A stretch of DNA of 22,308 nt from a virus: positions 1 through 22,308 of IMG/VR virus record IMGVR_UViG_3300025853_000738. The stretch is one strand, 5' to 3'. Numbering within the stretch: the stretch's first letter is position 1; each line of letters starts with the position of its first letter. The notes below the pieces were generated by a model. The model ran no database searches. It worked only from the letters and a program-made list of their open reading frames with translations, and was not told the origin of the DNA. The position numbers and the translations under genes were made by a program. This document shows, one piece after another, positions 12,560 to 20,141 of this stretch.

Positions 12560-12641
12560 AAGTCTCTTAGAAACCTAGTGGAAAAGTGGAGACTTAATTC
12601 ACTCTTTCAATTGACGGATCAGGAAAATCTATCCACTAGGT
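12560..12641 (-). promoter_or_regulatory. predicted RNA pseudoknot before the leader peptide
   Basis: In the leftward RNA four blocks appear in order: ACCTAGTGGA (12641-12632), AAGTCTC (12595-12589), TCCACTAGGT (12582-12573) and GAGACTT (12566-12560). Block 1 pairs with block 3 (10 bp) and block 2 with block 4 (7 bp), both perfectly. The interleaved order is that of an H-type pseudoknot with loops of 36, 6 and 6 nt, or of two competing hairpins. The last block is the ribosome site region of the leader ORF. This is the only sizeable gap (135 nt) in the genes around it. Confidence 0.6.
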
Positions 12642-12647
12642 AGAAGT

Positions 12648-13040
12648 TTATTTTGGTAGAATATTACCGAAACTGTCAACAGAATTAATAAATCCTGCGT
12701 AGCCTCCATTCATAACCACCCAATTAATGAAGTTAAGTTGCGCTCTTTCTCGTTTGTCAAATTTTTTATCAGGGTTCCAAGCTTCTTTTTTACATTCAGC
12801 AGCGGTGAAAACCGCTAAGGTTTTACCAACCATGTCAGGGGTAATAAGTATACGAGTGAAACCGATAAGGTCGCTAGAAGCTGAGTTTTCTTGGTGTTGT
12901 TTAGAAATGTTTCCAAGACCGTAACGGACCATACGACCTGTTTCGTCTTTGAAGGCCCCGCAATTATTTCTCATTAAAAAACAATCTTTGGAACGAGCGT
13001 AAAGTTGCGCTTCCTGCTGTACTGTTGATTCATCTTTCAT
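12648..13040 (-). CDS. VRR-NUC domain nuclease, 130 aa
   Basis: QQEAQLYARSKDCFLMRNNCGAF at the N-terminus is the conserved helix-Arg-Asn-Asn of VRR-NUC proteins. SSDLIGF (D57) and AAECKKEAW (E82, K84) give the PD-(D/E)xK metal site, with Q101 of RAQLNF after it. Members of this family, including the nuclease domain of FAN1 and many phage proteins, cleave branched DNA, so a Holliday-junction or flap-cutting role in phage recombination is likely. The ATG overlaps the upstream DUF3310 stop by four bases. After its stop comes the 135-nt RNA element. Confidence 0.85.
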   Translation of the reverse strand: MKDESTVQQEAQLYARSKDCFLMRNNCGAFKDETGRMVRYGLGNISKQHQENSASSDLIGFTRILITPDMVGKTLAVFTAAECKKEAWNPDKKFDKRERAQLNFINWVVMNGGYAGFINSVDSFGNILPK

Positions 13041-13435
13041 ACATGTAGACTCGGATTAAGTTCTTTAGCAAATTCTTTTTCTAAAGCTTGCGAATGTTGT
13101 TTTTGAAGGTCTTCTCTAATCTTTTTTAATTTTTCGTTAATCTGTTTTTCTGGTACTGACGGTGAAGGTATCTTCGGTAGCTTTGGTAGACAGTCACCAT
13201 CATAGAGTGATCTACCAGGGACTTTGACACCTTCTTCTTCCTCAATCAACATCTCAATGTAATGTTTCGCTTTCTTTAAATCTTCAACACCGTTTTTAAG
13301 TTTGTAACGACAGATGTATTTGATCGCATTACCTTCACAAAAGCCAAGGTTGTTGGCGATGATAAACTCCGCTGGTTGAAATTTAAAATTCTTGTAGTGG
13401 TTTCCACCTACTTGTTTGTCTAACGCTTTGGTCAT
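13037..13435 (-). CDS. DUF3310 (SaV-like) protein, 132 aa
   Basis: GGNHYKNFKFQPAEFIIANN, then GFCEGNAIKYICRYKLKNG and VEDLKKAKHYIEMLIE are the classic DUF3310 signatures: the GG.HY...QP..., the IKYI.RY and the D..KA.HY. This phage family is sometimes annotated as nucleotide kinase, but I know no proof of activity. Residues 75-132 form a charged tail absent from short family members. The leader AAGGAGACTTAAA is one of the shared GGAGACT type. The 22-codon frame ends 11 bases before the start. Confidence 0.85.
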   Translation of the reverse strand: MTKALDKQVGGNHYKNFKFQPAEFIIANNLGFCEGNAIKYICRYKLKNGVEDLKKAKHYIEMLIEEEEGVKVPGRSLYDGDCLPKLPKIPSPSVPEKQINEKLKKIREDLQKQHSQALEKEFAKELNPSLHV

Positions 13436-13446
13436 TTTAAGTCTCC

Positions 13447-13515
13447 TTATTTGATTATGAATAAAAATATTATTACTGCTACAATAATTGCTTCAAGTGT
13501 TATTTGATCTACCAT
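13447..13515 (-). CDS. possible 22-aa hydrophobic micro-protein
   Basis: ATG 13515 opens MVDQITLEAIIVAVIIFLFI and ends IK. After five polar residues it is a nearly perfect single transmembrane helix. It overlaps the end of the 27-codon frame upstream in another frame (ATGGTAG). The ribosome site is poor (CGGATACACACC), so coupling to the upstream frame would be needed. The unbroken hydrophobic run in AT-rich DNA may be partly compositional, but the placement between genes supports it. Confidence 0.35.
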   Translation of the reverse strand: MVDQITLEAIIVAVIIFLFIIK

Positions 13516-13592
13516 GGTGTGTATCCGTGCAACGTTAAAAAAGCATTGTAGTAAGCTTCGCAACCTTTAATGTTTTTCCATTTTTCTTTCAT
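13509..13592 (-). CDS. possible 27-aa micro-protein
   Basis: The ATG overlaps the stop of the SF2 helicase by four bases (ATGA). The frame reads MKEKWKNIKGCEAYYNAFLT followed by LHGYTPW, basic and aromatic-rich. The overlap geometry is the same as at other junctions in this operon, and the sequence is not low-complexity, so it is a plausible gene. It could also be a remnant of a longer gene. No homolog can be named. Confidence 0.45.
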   Translation of the reverse strand: MKEKWKNIKGCEAYYNAFLTLHGYTPW

Positions 13593-15259
13593 AACATCTC
13601 GTTGTTTTCTAACTTCACTATTAACTTTTCCATGTCAACTTTCTTTTCACCCAACGCTTCGGTTATCGTCATACCAAAACAAATATAAAACTTTTTATGT
13701 ATTGATCTATCGCTATAACCGTAATGAGTTTTAAGGACACCAGCAGCTTTAGCGATTGCTTCACCTAACTTGCCTTGAGTTTCTATTCTGTCGTTTTGAT
13801 TTTTCATGGCCCGTAACGCTGCCCCCGCACCCGCCGCATGTCCTACCCTTTCTGCCATGTGAGCGGGACTTTCAAGTACAGCACCTTCCTCAATTTCCCT
13901 CAATGTTTCAGGGTCGATTAAAAACAAATCACCATCTACTTGTTCTGGTAACACTCTCTCACTTGGACCATTGGTGCGTGAAGATTTTAGTGCTTCTGTT
14001 CCACACCAGGGACACTCGGTTAACGCTCTATCATAAGGTGAGTTGCACATAACGTCTGAACAGATACGAAGGAAGTTTATTTTCTGCCCGGTCTTTTTAA
14101 TTCTATCAAGGGTCCATTCTCTTTTTTTGCAAGGTAGACCGTGACCGTTCGGACCTGCTATATTACCTACGTGATCAATGATTATAAGGTGATCTTTACC
14201 TTCAGCTACTCTTAACCCGCGTCCCTGCATTTGGAGAACCTTACCCAAACTCTTAGTAGGTCTACACATTGAAACGCACTCAATACCGGGAACGTCCAGG
14301 CCTTCGTCAAAGAGGTCAACATTGATTAAAACTTTTATTTTTTTCTCTTCAAACTTTAATATCCCTTCTAATCTTTCCCTGTCGTTAGTAGTACCGTTTA
14401 ACTCTTTAGCGGGTATGCCAGCTTCTATAAATTTAGCTTGCATGTCTTTAGCTGTCTCAATGTCGGTAGTAAAAACTATTGTCTGCTTACCCTTGGCAAA
14501 TTTTAAATAATTTTCAACAACGTCACCGACAATTTGCGATTTCTTTGAAGCTTGTTTCATTGCTTGTTTTGAGAAGTCTGATTTGTCTGAAGCTTCTTTT
14601 AAAAAGTTTTTATAATCGGATCGAGGTATGACGATTTTATATTTACTAAGATAACCATTGTCGATAAACCATCTTATAGGCGGTCCTTCAACCATTGTAT
14701 CGAATACACCATCTGCATGTGAACCTAAACCTTTACGATCAAGTCTTTCAGGTGTTGCAGTTACACCAAGTCCTCTAGCGTTTTCAAAATACGCAGCGGC
14801 TTTACCCCATTTGTTTTCTTTTAAAACGTGAGCGGCTTCATCAATGAACCATTGGTTAACACCTTTCGCCCAATTCTTATATAAATCGTAACGAGCTATT
14901 AAGGTGTCAACAGATATTACAGTCACCAAGGAATCAGGATCGTAAAATTGCCTACCGTAAAGTCTACGTTGAGCGGCGATAATACCTCTAACATCTTTTC
15001 TTGAAGCTATAATATTATGTTTTATATCGAACTTAGCTAGAGTTAATGAGATTTGTTGAACGAGTTCTTTACGATGAACAATCATAGCTGTTGAAATGTT
15101 TTGCTCTAAACACTCTTTAACGATTGCGCACATGAGGATAGTTTTACCAGACCCCGTTGCGCTACGTGCCATAACATTTTTATAACCAGCGTCCCAGGCA
15201 TTATAAATATCTGTTTTCAGATTCTCTTGGTAAGGTCTAAGGTTGATCATATTGATCAC
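13589..15259 (-). CDS. SF2 DEAD/DEAH-type helicase, about 556 aa
   Basis: The motifs of a superfamily 2 helicase are complete: Q-like LRPYQ (7-11), Walker A ATGSGKT (34-40), IVHRKELVQQ (Ia), DEAAH (140-144, motif II), VTATPERLDRKG (III), and later LINVDLFDEGLDVPG (V) and QMQGRGLR (VI). A C-terminal four-cysteine zinc site follows (CSDVMCNSPYDRALTECPWC). It resembles the phage RAD3/UvsW/type III-restriction helicase group, which drives branch migration and recombination-dependent replication. Start GTG 15259 or ATG 15250; neither has a clear ribosome site. It is the first gene of the leftward replication operon, facing the gene at 15338 across a 78-bp divergent promoter gap. Confidence 0.9.
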   Translation of the reverse strand: MINMINLRPYQENLKTDIYNAWDAGYKNVMARSATGSGKTILMCAIVKECLEQNISTAMIVHRKELVQQISLTLAKFDIKHNIIASRKDVRGIIAAQRRLYGRQFYDPDSLVTVISVDTLIARYDLYKNWAKGVNQWFIDEAAHVLKENKWGKAAAYFENARGLGVTATPERLDRKGLGSHADGVFDTMVEGPPIRWFIDNGYLSKYKIVIPRSDYKNFLKEASDKSDFSKQAMKQASKKSQIVGDVVENYLKFAKGKQTIVFTTDIETAKDMQAKFIEAGIPAKELNGTTNDRERLEGILKFEEKKIKVLINVDLFDEGLDVPGIECVSMCRPTKSLGKVLQMQGRGLRVAEGKDHLIIIDHVGNIAGPNGHGLPCKKREWTLDRIKKTGQKINFLRICSDVMCNSPYDRALTECPWCGTEALKSSRTNGPSERVLPEQVDGDLFLIDPETLREIEEGAVLESPAHMAERVGHAAGAGAALRAMKNQNDRIETQGKLGEAIAKAAGVLKTHYGYSDRSIHKKFYICFGMTITEALGEKKVDMEKLIVKLENNEML

Positions 15260-15337
15260 TATGAAATATTTTCTTGACGATTGGCAAGCGTTTATTTATT
15301 TATTTAATACTGAGATTTTTTCTAAAGGAGACTGAAA
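15260..15337. promoter_or_regulatory. divergent promoter gap
   Basis: This 78-bp gap separates two operons pointing away from each other, so promoters for both must lie in or near it. TTGACG (15274-15279) is a plausible rightward -35. TATTTA at 17 bp spacing and TTTAAT at 23 bp are imperfect -10 choices. TGATCA repeats at 15244 and 15253 overlap the helicase start codons and could be an operator. GGAGACT at 15327-15333 is the ribosome site of the rightward gene. Confidence 0.4.
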
Positions 15338-15994
15338 ATGAGTGTACATACTATTACACTAAAGGCCGACACATTACCCGCGTTAGCACGTAAAGTATCG
15401 AGTCTTAAAAACGAACTCGATGGGTTTCTAGGTGAGGCACCTGCTCCCGCTTTAACAACGCCTCAAGGTGAAGATGTTTTTGAAAACCCTAAAGCAGATG
15501 AAATTAAATTAGAATTGGATACAACACCAGCGGGACAATTCAAAGCTCCTGAAACTGTAGAAAGTTCAACAACAGAAGAAGTAGATGCTGAAGGTTTACC
15601 GTGGGATAAAAGGATTCACGCAAGTTCTAAAACTCAAACTACTAAAGGTGTTTGGAAGAAAAGAAAAGGTGTTGATAAAGATTTATTTAATCAAGTCAAA
15701 GCTGAGTTGTTGAATGGTAATGTAGTAAATGGAACAACTGAACCTGTACCAACAACCGCCGCACCACCATCACCTTCAATGCCTGTGGCGAACGCTCATA
15801 CACTTGATACATTCACGAATCAATTTCCCATGGTCGTTGCACAGTTAATCAGCGCGAACAAACTTCAACAATCTTATATCAACGAACTTAAAACGTATTT
15901 TAAAGTTGAAGAGATTTGGTCAATCACTAATGAGAGTAAACAAGTTCTTTTTGATGATTGGACGACTAGAGGGATTATCACTAAGGTTCAATAA
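15338..15994 (+). CDS. LPWDxRIHxxSKT-motif phage protein, 218 aa
   Basis: The protein has a helical N-terminus (residues 1-35), a low-complexity Pro/Thr/Glu linker, then the phage signature LPWDKRIHASSKTQTTKGVW followed by KKRKGVDKDLFNQVKAELL, a second Pro/Thr linker, and a C-terminal helical domain. This LPWD motif is widespread in phage genomes next to SSB and nuclease genes; its function is not known to me. The leader AAAGGAGACTGAAA is excellent. It heads the rightward replication operon, and its stop overlaps the next start (TAATG). Confidence 0.8.
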   Translation: MSVHTITLKADTLPALARKVSSLKNELDGFLGEAPAPALTTPQGEDVFENPKADEIKLELDTTPAGQFKAPETVESSTTEEVDAEGLPWDKRIHASSKTQTTKGVWKKRKGVDKDLFNQVKAELLNGNVVNGTTEPVPTTAAPPSPSMPVANAHTLDTFTNQFPMVVAQLISANKLQQSYINELKTYFKVEEIWSITNESKQVLFDDWTTRGIITKVQ

Positions 15995-17106
15995 TGAAAA
16001 TATCATGTTCAAAACTAGCACGACCAATGGTGTGCGCTGGTTTCATGCACTTGCAATTTCCTGAAGTCGATACGGATACTGTATTCAACAAAGAAGGAAC
16101 AGCAGCGGGTGAATATTTTGAAAAGAAGTTACTTGGTGAAGAGATACCTGTTATCGCCAACAATGGAGTTCACATCGATGACGACATGAAGTTTTACATC
16201 GATCCAATTGTACAAGATGTTATGTCGAGAAACGCTGTAGATTCAGCAATTCTCTGTGAAGTGAAGATCAATTGGCAAACTCAAGTTGGTGTTTGGATTA
16301 AGGGAAGACCAGATGTTTCTTTCGTTGATCATGAAGGTACTCTTTGTGTTGAAGATTTGAAATATGGTTTTGGTATTGTTGAAGTTGAAGAGAATTGGCA
16401 GCTTATCGGTTATGCTATTGGGGAAGTCATAAGACGAGGGCGAGCGTTCGATAAAATTTCATTGACGATACATCAACCAAGGGCGCATCATGAAGACGGT
16501 TCAAGTCGTACATGGGTGATTACTTATCAACAATTGTGTGATTACAAAAAACAAATTGAAGATAGAATGAATGAGATTGTTAACGGTAATAAAGAGTTAA
16601 CAACCTCTAAACATTGTAAGTATTGCCCCGGTGCTGCTGAAGCTTGCCCCGCTTTTAATCGTTTGTTTCATCGTGCTTTAGAAGTTTCAACTGACTTCCA
16701 TCAAGACTCGATTAACAACGATGAATTGTCGAAACAACTTGATCACATTAAACGTGCTGAAGAAGTTTTAAAAATTAAACAAGACTCCTTGGTTGAATTA
16801 GCAACAATGAGAATCAAGCAAGGCGGTATCATTCCTGGTTATGTTCAAACGCAAAGGTTTAGTAATCGGAAATGGAAAAGTGGTGTTACTCCTGAAGCTA
16901 TTAAGTTAATGACAGGAAAGGACATTACAGAAAGAACTATTATGACACCAGGGAAGGCGCAAAAGGCTGGCGTACATAAAGATTTAATTAATCAACTAGC
17001 AGAGAAACATTTCATCGGTGTTAAGCTAGAGAAGAAAAGCGCAAAAGAATTAGCAGATAATGTTTTCGGAAAAGAAGAACCAAAAATGGAGGTAGTAAAT
17101 GTCTGA
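15994..17106 (+). CDS. DUF2800-like Cas4/RecB-type nuclease, 370 aa
   Basis: Residues 1-30 (SCSKLARPMVCAGFMHLQFP) supply an N-terminal cysteine. GRPDVSFVDH carries the PD aspartate, CVEDLKYGFG the E-D-x-K metal motif, and WQLIGYAIGE the QxxxY helix. HCKYCPGAAEACPAF near residue 210 gives three more cysteines. PD-(D/E)xK plus four cysteines is the iron-sulfur exonuclease layout of Cas4 and AddB, and matches phage DUF2800. It probably resects DNA ends for recombination, together with the SSB-like protein encoded next. The last third is helical with a GYVQTQRFSNRKWKSGVTPE segment. It overlaps the next gene by eight bases. Confidence 0.85.
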   Translation: MKISCSKLARPMVCAGFMHLQFPEVDTDTVFNKEGTAAGEYFEKKLLGEEIPVIANNGVHIDDDMKFYIDPIVQDVMSRNAVDSAILCEVKINWQTQVGVWIKGRPDVSFVDHEGTLCVEDLKYGFGIVEVEENWQLIGYAIGEVIRRGRAFDKISLTIHQPRAHHEDGSSRTWVITYQQLCDYKKQIEDRMNEIVNGNKELTTSKHCKYCPGAAEACPAFNRLFHRALEVSTDFHQDSINNDELSKQLDHIKRAEEVLKIKQDSLVELATMRIKQGGIIPGYVQTQRFSNRKWKSGVTPEAIKLMTGKDITERTIMTPGKAQKAGVHKDLINQLAEKHFIGVKLEKKSAKELADNVFGKEEPKMEVVNV

Positions 17107-18085
17107 AGGAAACGGAACAAATCTATTAACTCAAGGTAGAATCGTTTGGGTTGGTGGATCACTATTTGAAGGCAAACAAAAAAAGAATTTTCAAACGAAT
17201 CAACCAGAGTTTAACGCTGACGGTACACCAGTTGTTGAATACGGTTTTGGGTTGGCAATCCCTAAACTTGATCCGGCAACGAATCAAAACACTCAACAGT
17301 ACACAACCGCTTATCAAACTCTTTATAACGAGGCAATGACACTTTTTAACGGTGCTACTCAACTTCCTAACGGTTTCCCTCTTAAAATTAAAGATGGTGA
17401 CGTTGATGTAGATAGGAACGGTAATCCCTTGGCCAACAAAGAAGGTTACAAGAACCATATTGTTATTGCTTGTACAACTCGTATCCCGCCAAAGTTTTAC
17501 GTTTGGCAAAACGGCGAGAACGTTTTAACGAACCAAGGAATTAAGTGTGGTGACTACGTTAATGTTCAACTTAACGTGAAAGCTCATCCTGCTAAAGGGC
17601 AAGGTAAAGCAGGTCTTTACGTTAACCCTGTATTCGTTCAACTTGTTGCCGCTGGTAAAGCGATTATTAATGCTCCTTCAGGTGATGAAGTTTTCGGTAA
17701 TACAGCACCGTCTTACGCTGGGCAGATGGAAGTTGATACAGGTGTACAAGCTCCTGGTGCAGCAGCATTACCACCACAAGGTCTTCCACAACAGGGACTA
17801 CCGCAACAAGGTCAAGCACCTGCACAAGGTTTCCCCGCTGCTGACCCGAACTATAACGTATTGCCAGGTCACATCATGAACCCACAACAAGGTCAAGCAC
17901 CTGCACAAGGTCTTCCACAAACTAATAATCAATTACCACAACAGGGATTACCAGGGACACACACACCCACTCCTGGTGCGCAAATGCCAGCAGTTGATCC
18001 AAACCTCCAACAAGCGAATGTGATTGGCGGTCCTCAACTGGGCGCACCGGGAGCCTTACCTCAACACGGTATGCCTACACCTTAG
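17099..18085 (+). CDS. SSB-like protein (DUF2815 type) with long Q/P/G tail, 328 aa
   Basis: Residues 10-185 look like the OB-fold single-stranded-DNA-binding proteins of phages (DUF2815, Enc34-like): RIVWVGGSLFEGKQKKN at the start, VEYGFGLAIPKLD, the central GDYVNVQLNVKAHPAKGQGK, then AGLYVNPVFVQLVAAGKAI. From residue 217 to the end the protein is almost only Gln, Pro, Gly, Ala and Leu, with repeats of LPQQG and GQAPAQG. It ends in MPTP instead of the acidic tip usual for bacterial SSBs. The gene follows a DUF2800-like nuclease, the arrangement expected for this family. GGAGG precedes the ATG. Confidence 0.8.
   Translation: MSEGNGTNLLTQGRIVWVGGSLFEGKQKKNFQTNQPEFNADGTPVVEYGFGLAIPKLDPATNQNTQQYTTAYQTLYNEAMTLFNGATQLPNGFPLKIKDGDVDVDRNGNPLANKEGYKNHIVIACTTRIPPKFYVWQNGENVLTNQGIKCGDYVNVQLNVKAHPAKGQGKAGLYVNPVFVQLVAAGKAIINAPSGDEVFGNTAPSYAGQMEVDTGVQAPGAAALPPQGLPQQGLPQQGQAPAQGFPAADPNYNVLPGHIMNPQQGQAPAQGLPQTNNQLPQQGLPGTHTPTPGAQMPAVDPNLQQANVIGGPQLGAPGALPQHGMPTP
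17766..17954 (+). repeat. in-gene repeat coding the LPQQG/GQAPAQG tail
   Basis: Blocks such as CAACAAGGTCAAGCACCTGC (17804-17823 and 17884-17903) are exact DNA repeats 80 bp apart. They are surrounded by shorter CCACAA and GGTCTTCCACAA units. The repeat lies within the SSB-like gene and can change length by slippage or recombination. Confidence 0.75.
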
Positions 18086-18090
18086 TTAAT

Positions 18091-18175
18091 ACTCTAGGCG
18101 CAGAGTTTTAATATCGCCTCTCCCTCACTCCTTGAAAGAGTAATGTAGCAGTTATTGAGGGAGGGGCATTTTTAA
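18091..18175 (+). terminator. double hairpin with T-rich tail
   Basis: A first hairpin, ACTCT-AGGCGC-AGAGT (18091-18106), is followed by TTTAAT. A second, much stronger one pairs GCCTCTCCCTCA (18116-18127) with TGAGGGAGGGGC (18156-18167): 12 bp with a single G-T wobble, a 28-nt loop, and an ATTTTTAAA tail. The loop can itself fold (CTC/GAG at 18128-18140). It lies between the SSB-like gene and the polymerase and probably lowers read-through into it. A regulatory RNA fold is also possible. Confidence 0.75.
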
Positions 18176-18185
18176 AGAAGTGGTG

Positions 18186-20141
18186 ATGGAACGACAATAT
18201 TATACTTATGACTTAGAAACCTTTCCTAACATTTTTACGTTTTGTGGGAAGTTTACAAATTCAACAGACGTACAATTGTATGAGATTTCAGATAGAGTTA
18301 ATCAAAAGACAGAGCTTTTTAATTTCCTTGGTTACTTAAAAAATCTCAACATTGAAATGGTTGGTTATAATAATGTTGGTTTCGATTACAATATTCTTCA
18401 CGATTTTTTAGTTAATTCGCACCCTTTCACATTTCAAAGAGCTAGTGAAATCGCTAATAGAATTATTAAGTCTCAGAGTTATGGAGCGAGAGTTAAGAAC
18501 ATAGGTGTCTACAATCGTATTATACCGCAAATTGATATTATGAAAGTTTGTCACTTTGATAACAAGATGAAAGCAACATCGTTAAAAGCGTTACAGTTTG
18601 CCATGCGATCCGATTCGTTACAAGACTTACCGTATGATATAAGATCACTCAATGACCAAGAGAAAGATCATCTTCGTGAATACAACGTTCACGATGTTAT
18701 AGAGACTGAAAAGTTTTTCTTGTATAACAAACATCACATCGATCTTAGAAGAGAGTACGTGGACGATGGTATTTTAAAAGGTGATGTTTTAAATTATTCA
18801 GACGTAAAAATTGGTACGTCTTATCTTATTAATAGAATCGGTAAAGACAAGTGTTACGCTGGTGGAAAACCTAGACAGTCGATCAGAACTGTCGTTGAGT
18901 TGAAAGATATTATTTTACCGAAGATTTATTTTAGAACTGAAATATTTGAAAAAGTTTTGACATGGTTTAAAAGACAAGTTGTATATTTTGGTTCAAGCGA
19001 GAAACCTGCTATAGAACATAGCTTGTCTGGTTTACGTTTTCATTTTGGTATAGGTGGTGTACATGCTTCAGCAGAAAATAAAATATTTTATACAGATGAA
19101 ACCCATCAAATCATTGATATTGACGTTGCTGCAATGTATCCGAGTGTCGCTATTGCTAATGGTTTCGGTCCTGAACATCTTGGTGAGTCTTTTACAATGG
19201 CCTATGCGCAAGTTAAGAAGGATAGAGGTCAATATGCAAAGGGAACAAGTCGTAACAAAGCTTTAAAGCTCGCAGGTAACGGTGCGTATGGTAACTTCAA
19301 TAACACCTATTCACCGCTCTATGATCCAAAGACTATGTTGCAGATTACTTGTAATGGTCAACTTCAGATTCTTCAATTGGTAGAAATGATGGACTTGTTA
19401 CCTGACTGTGAGTTGATCCAAGGGAATACTGACGGTATCACAATACGTATCAATAAAGAGTATATTTGGTTATTTGAGATATGGTGTAAAGAGTGGGAGA
19501 ACATGACAGGTCTTGAATTAGAACGTGTCGATTACTCTCGTATGTGGATTCGTGACGTTAACAATTACATGGCCGAGACAATGGACGGTAAGCTAAAACG
19601 TAAAGGAGCTTATCAGTACCCAACATGTATTGAAGACTACGATGGTTTTTGGAACAAAGATTATTCAAATTTAGCAAGTAAGAAAGCTGTTGAGAAAGTT
19701 CATACCGAGTCTTGGCCGGTAGAAGTTGCAATAAGGCTTATCACCGATCCGTTTGATTTCATGTTACGTTACAAAACGCCTGGTGGCAGTAAATTATTTA
19801 TAGGCGATGAACAACAACAAAAGACCTGTAGATATTATGTATCGATAGCGGGACAACCTATGAAAAAGATTTCACCCCCTAAAGGTGAAGAAGGTCAATA
19901 CAAAAGAAAGAATAAATTAAAAGATGAATATTTCAATGAGGTAATGAAGGAAATTGGTAAAGATGTTTGGGATGCTCGCGTTCATACAGGGAACAAGAGT
20001 AAGTACACTACAAGAGAAACATCTATTCAATCTGGTCGTAAAGTAAAACAGTGTAATGTAGCTTCTGATTTTGATTGGAATGATGTTGACTGGGATTACT
20101 ACACTGAAGAAACCAAGAAACTTATTATCGGGAGCAATTAA
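18186..20141 (+). CDS. family B DNA polymerase with 3'-5' exonuclease, 651 aa
   Basis: The N-terminal exonuclease has DLE (D9, E11, motif I), MVGYNNVGFDYNIL (motif II) and EYNVHDVIET (motif III). The polymerase half has motif A DIDVAAMYPSVA, motif B KALKLAGNGAYGNFNNTYSP and motif C QGNTDGITI. Motif C has NTDG where most family B enzymes have DTDS; the second Asp, the metal ligand, is kept. The length of about 650 is short for the family but usual for phage versions. There is no sign of a terminal-protein-primed enzyme, and the prim-pol encoded nearby could supply primers. GTG or ATG at 18180-18186 are all open; I take the ATG. The ribosome site is weak (AAAGAAG). Confidence 0.9.
   Translation: MERQYYTYDLETFPNIFTFCGKFTNSTDVQLYEISDRVNQKTELFNFLGYLKNLNIEMVGYNNVGFDYNILHDFLVNSHPFTFQRASEIANRIIKSQSYGARVKNIGVYNRIIPQIDIMKVCHFDNKMKATSLKALQFAMRSDSLQDLPYDIRSLNDQEKDHLREYNVHDVIETEKFFLYNKHHIDLRREYVDDGILKGDVLNYSDVKIGTSYLINRIGKDKCYAGGKPRQSIRTVVELKDIILPKIYFRTEIFEKVLTWFKRQVVYFGSSEKPAIEHSLSGLRFHFGIGGVHASAENKIFYTDETHQIIDIDVAAMYPSVAIANGFGPEHLGESFTMAYAQVKKDRGQYAKGTSRNKALKLAGNGAYGNFNNTYSPLYDPKTMLQITCNGQLQILQLVEMMDLLPDCELIQGNTDGITIRINKEYIWLFEIWCKEWENMTGLELERVDYSRMWIRDVNNYMAETMDGKLKRKGAYQYPTCIEDYDGFWNKDYSNLASKKAVEKVHTESWPVEVAIRLITDPFDFMLRYKTPGGSKLFIGDEQQQKTCRYYVSIAGQPMKKISPPKGEEGQYKRKNKLKDEYFNEVMKEIGKDVWDARVHTGNKSKYTTRETSIQSGRKVKQCNVASDFDWNDVDWDYYTEETKKLIIGSN

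Noticed and set aside
15994-17106. Cas4-like nuclease as part of a CRISPR system
   Set aside because: The protein fits the phage DUF2800 group next to an SSB-like gene; no other cas genes or arrays occur here.
18180-20141. Intron or intein in the polymerase gene, suggested by the nearby homing-type nuclease
   Set aside because: All polymerase and exonuclease motifs are in one uninterrupted frame with normal spacing.
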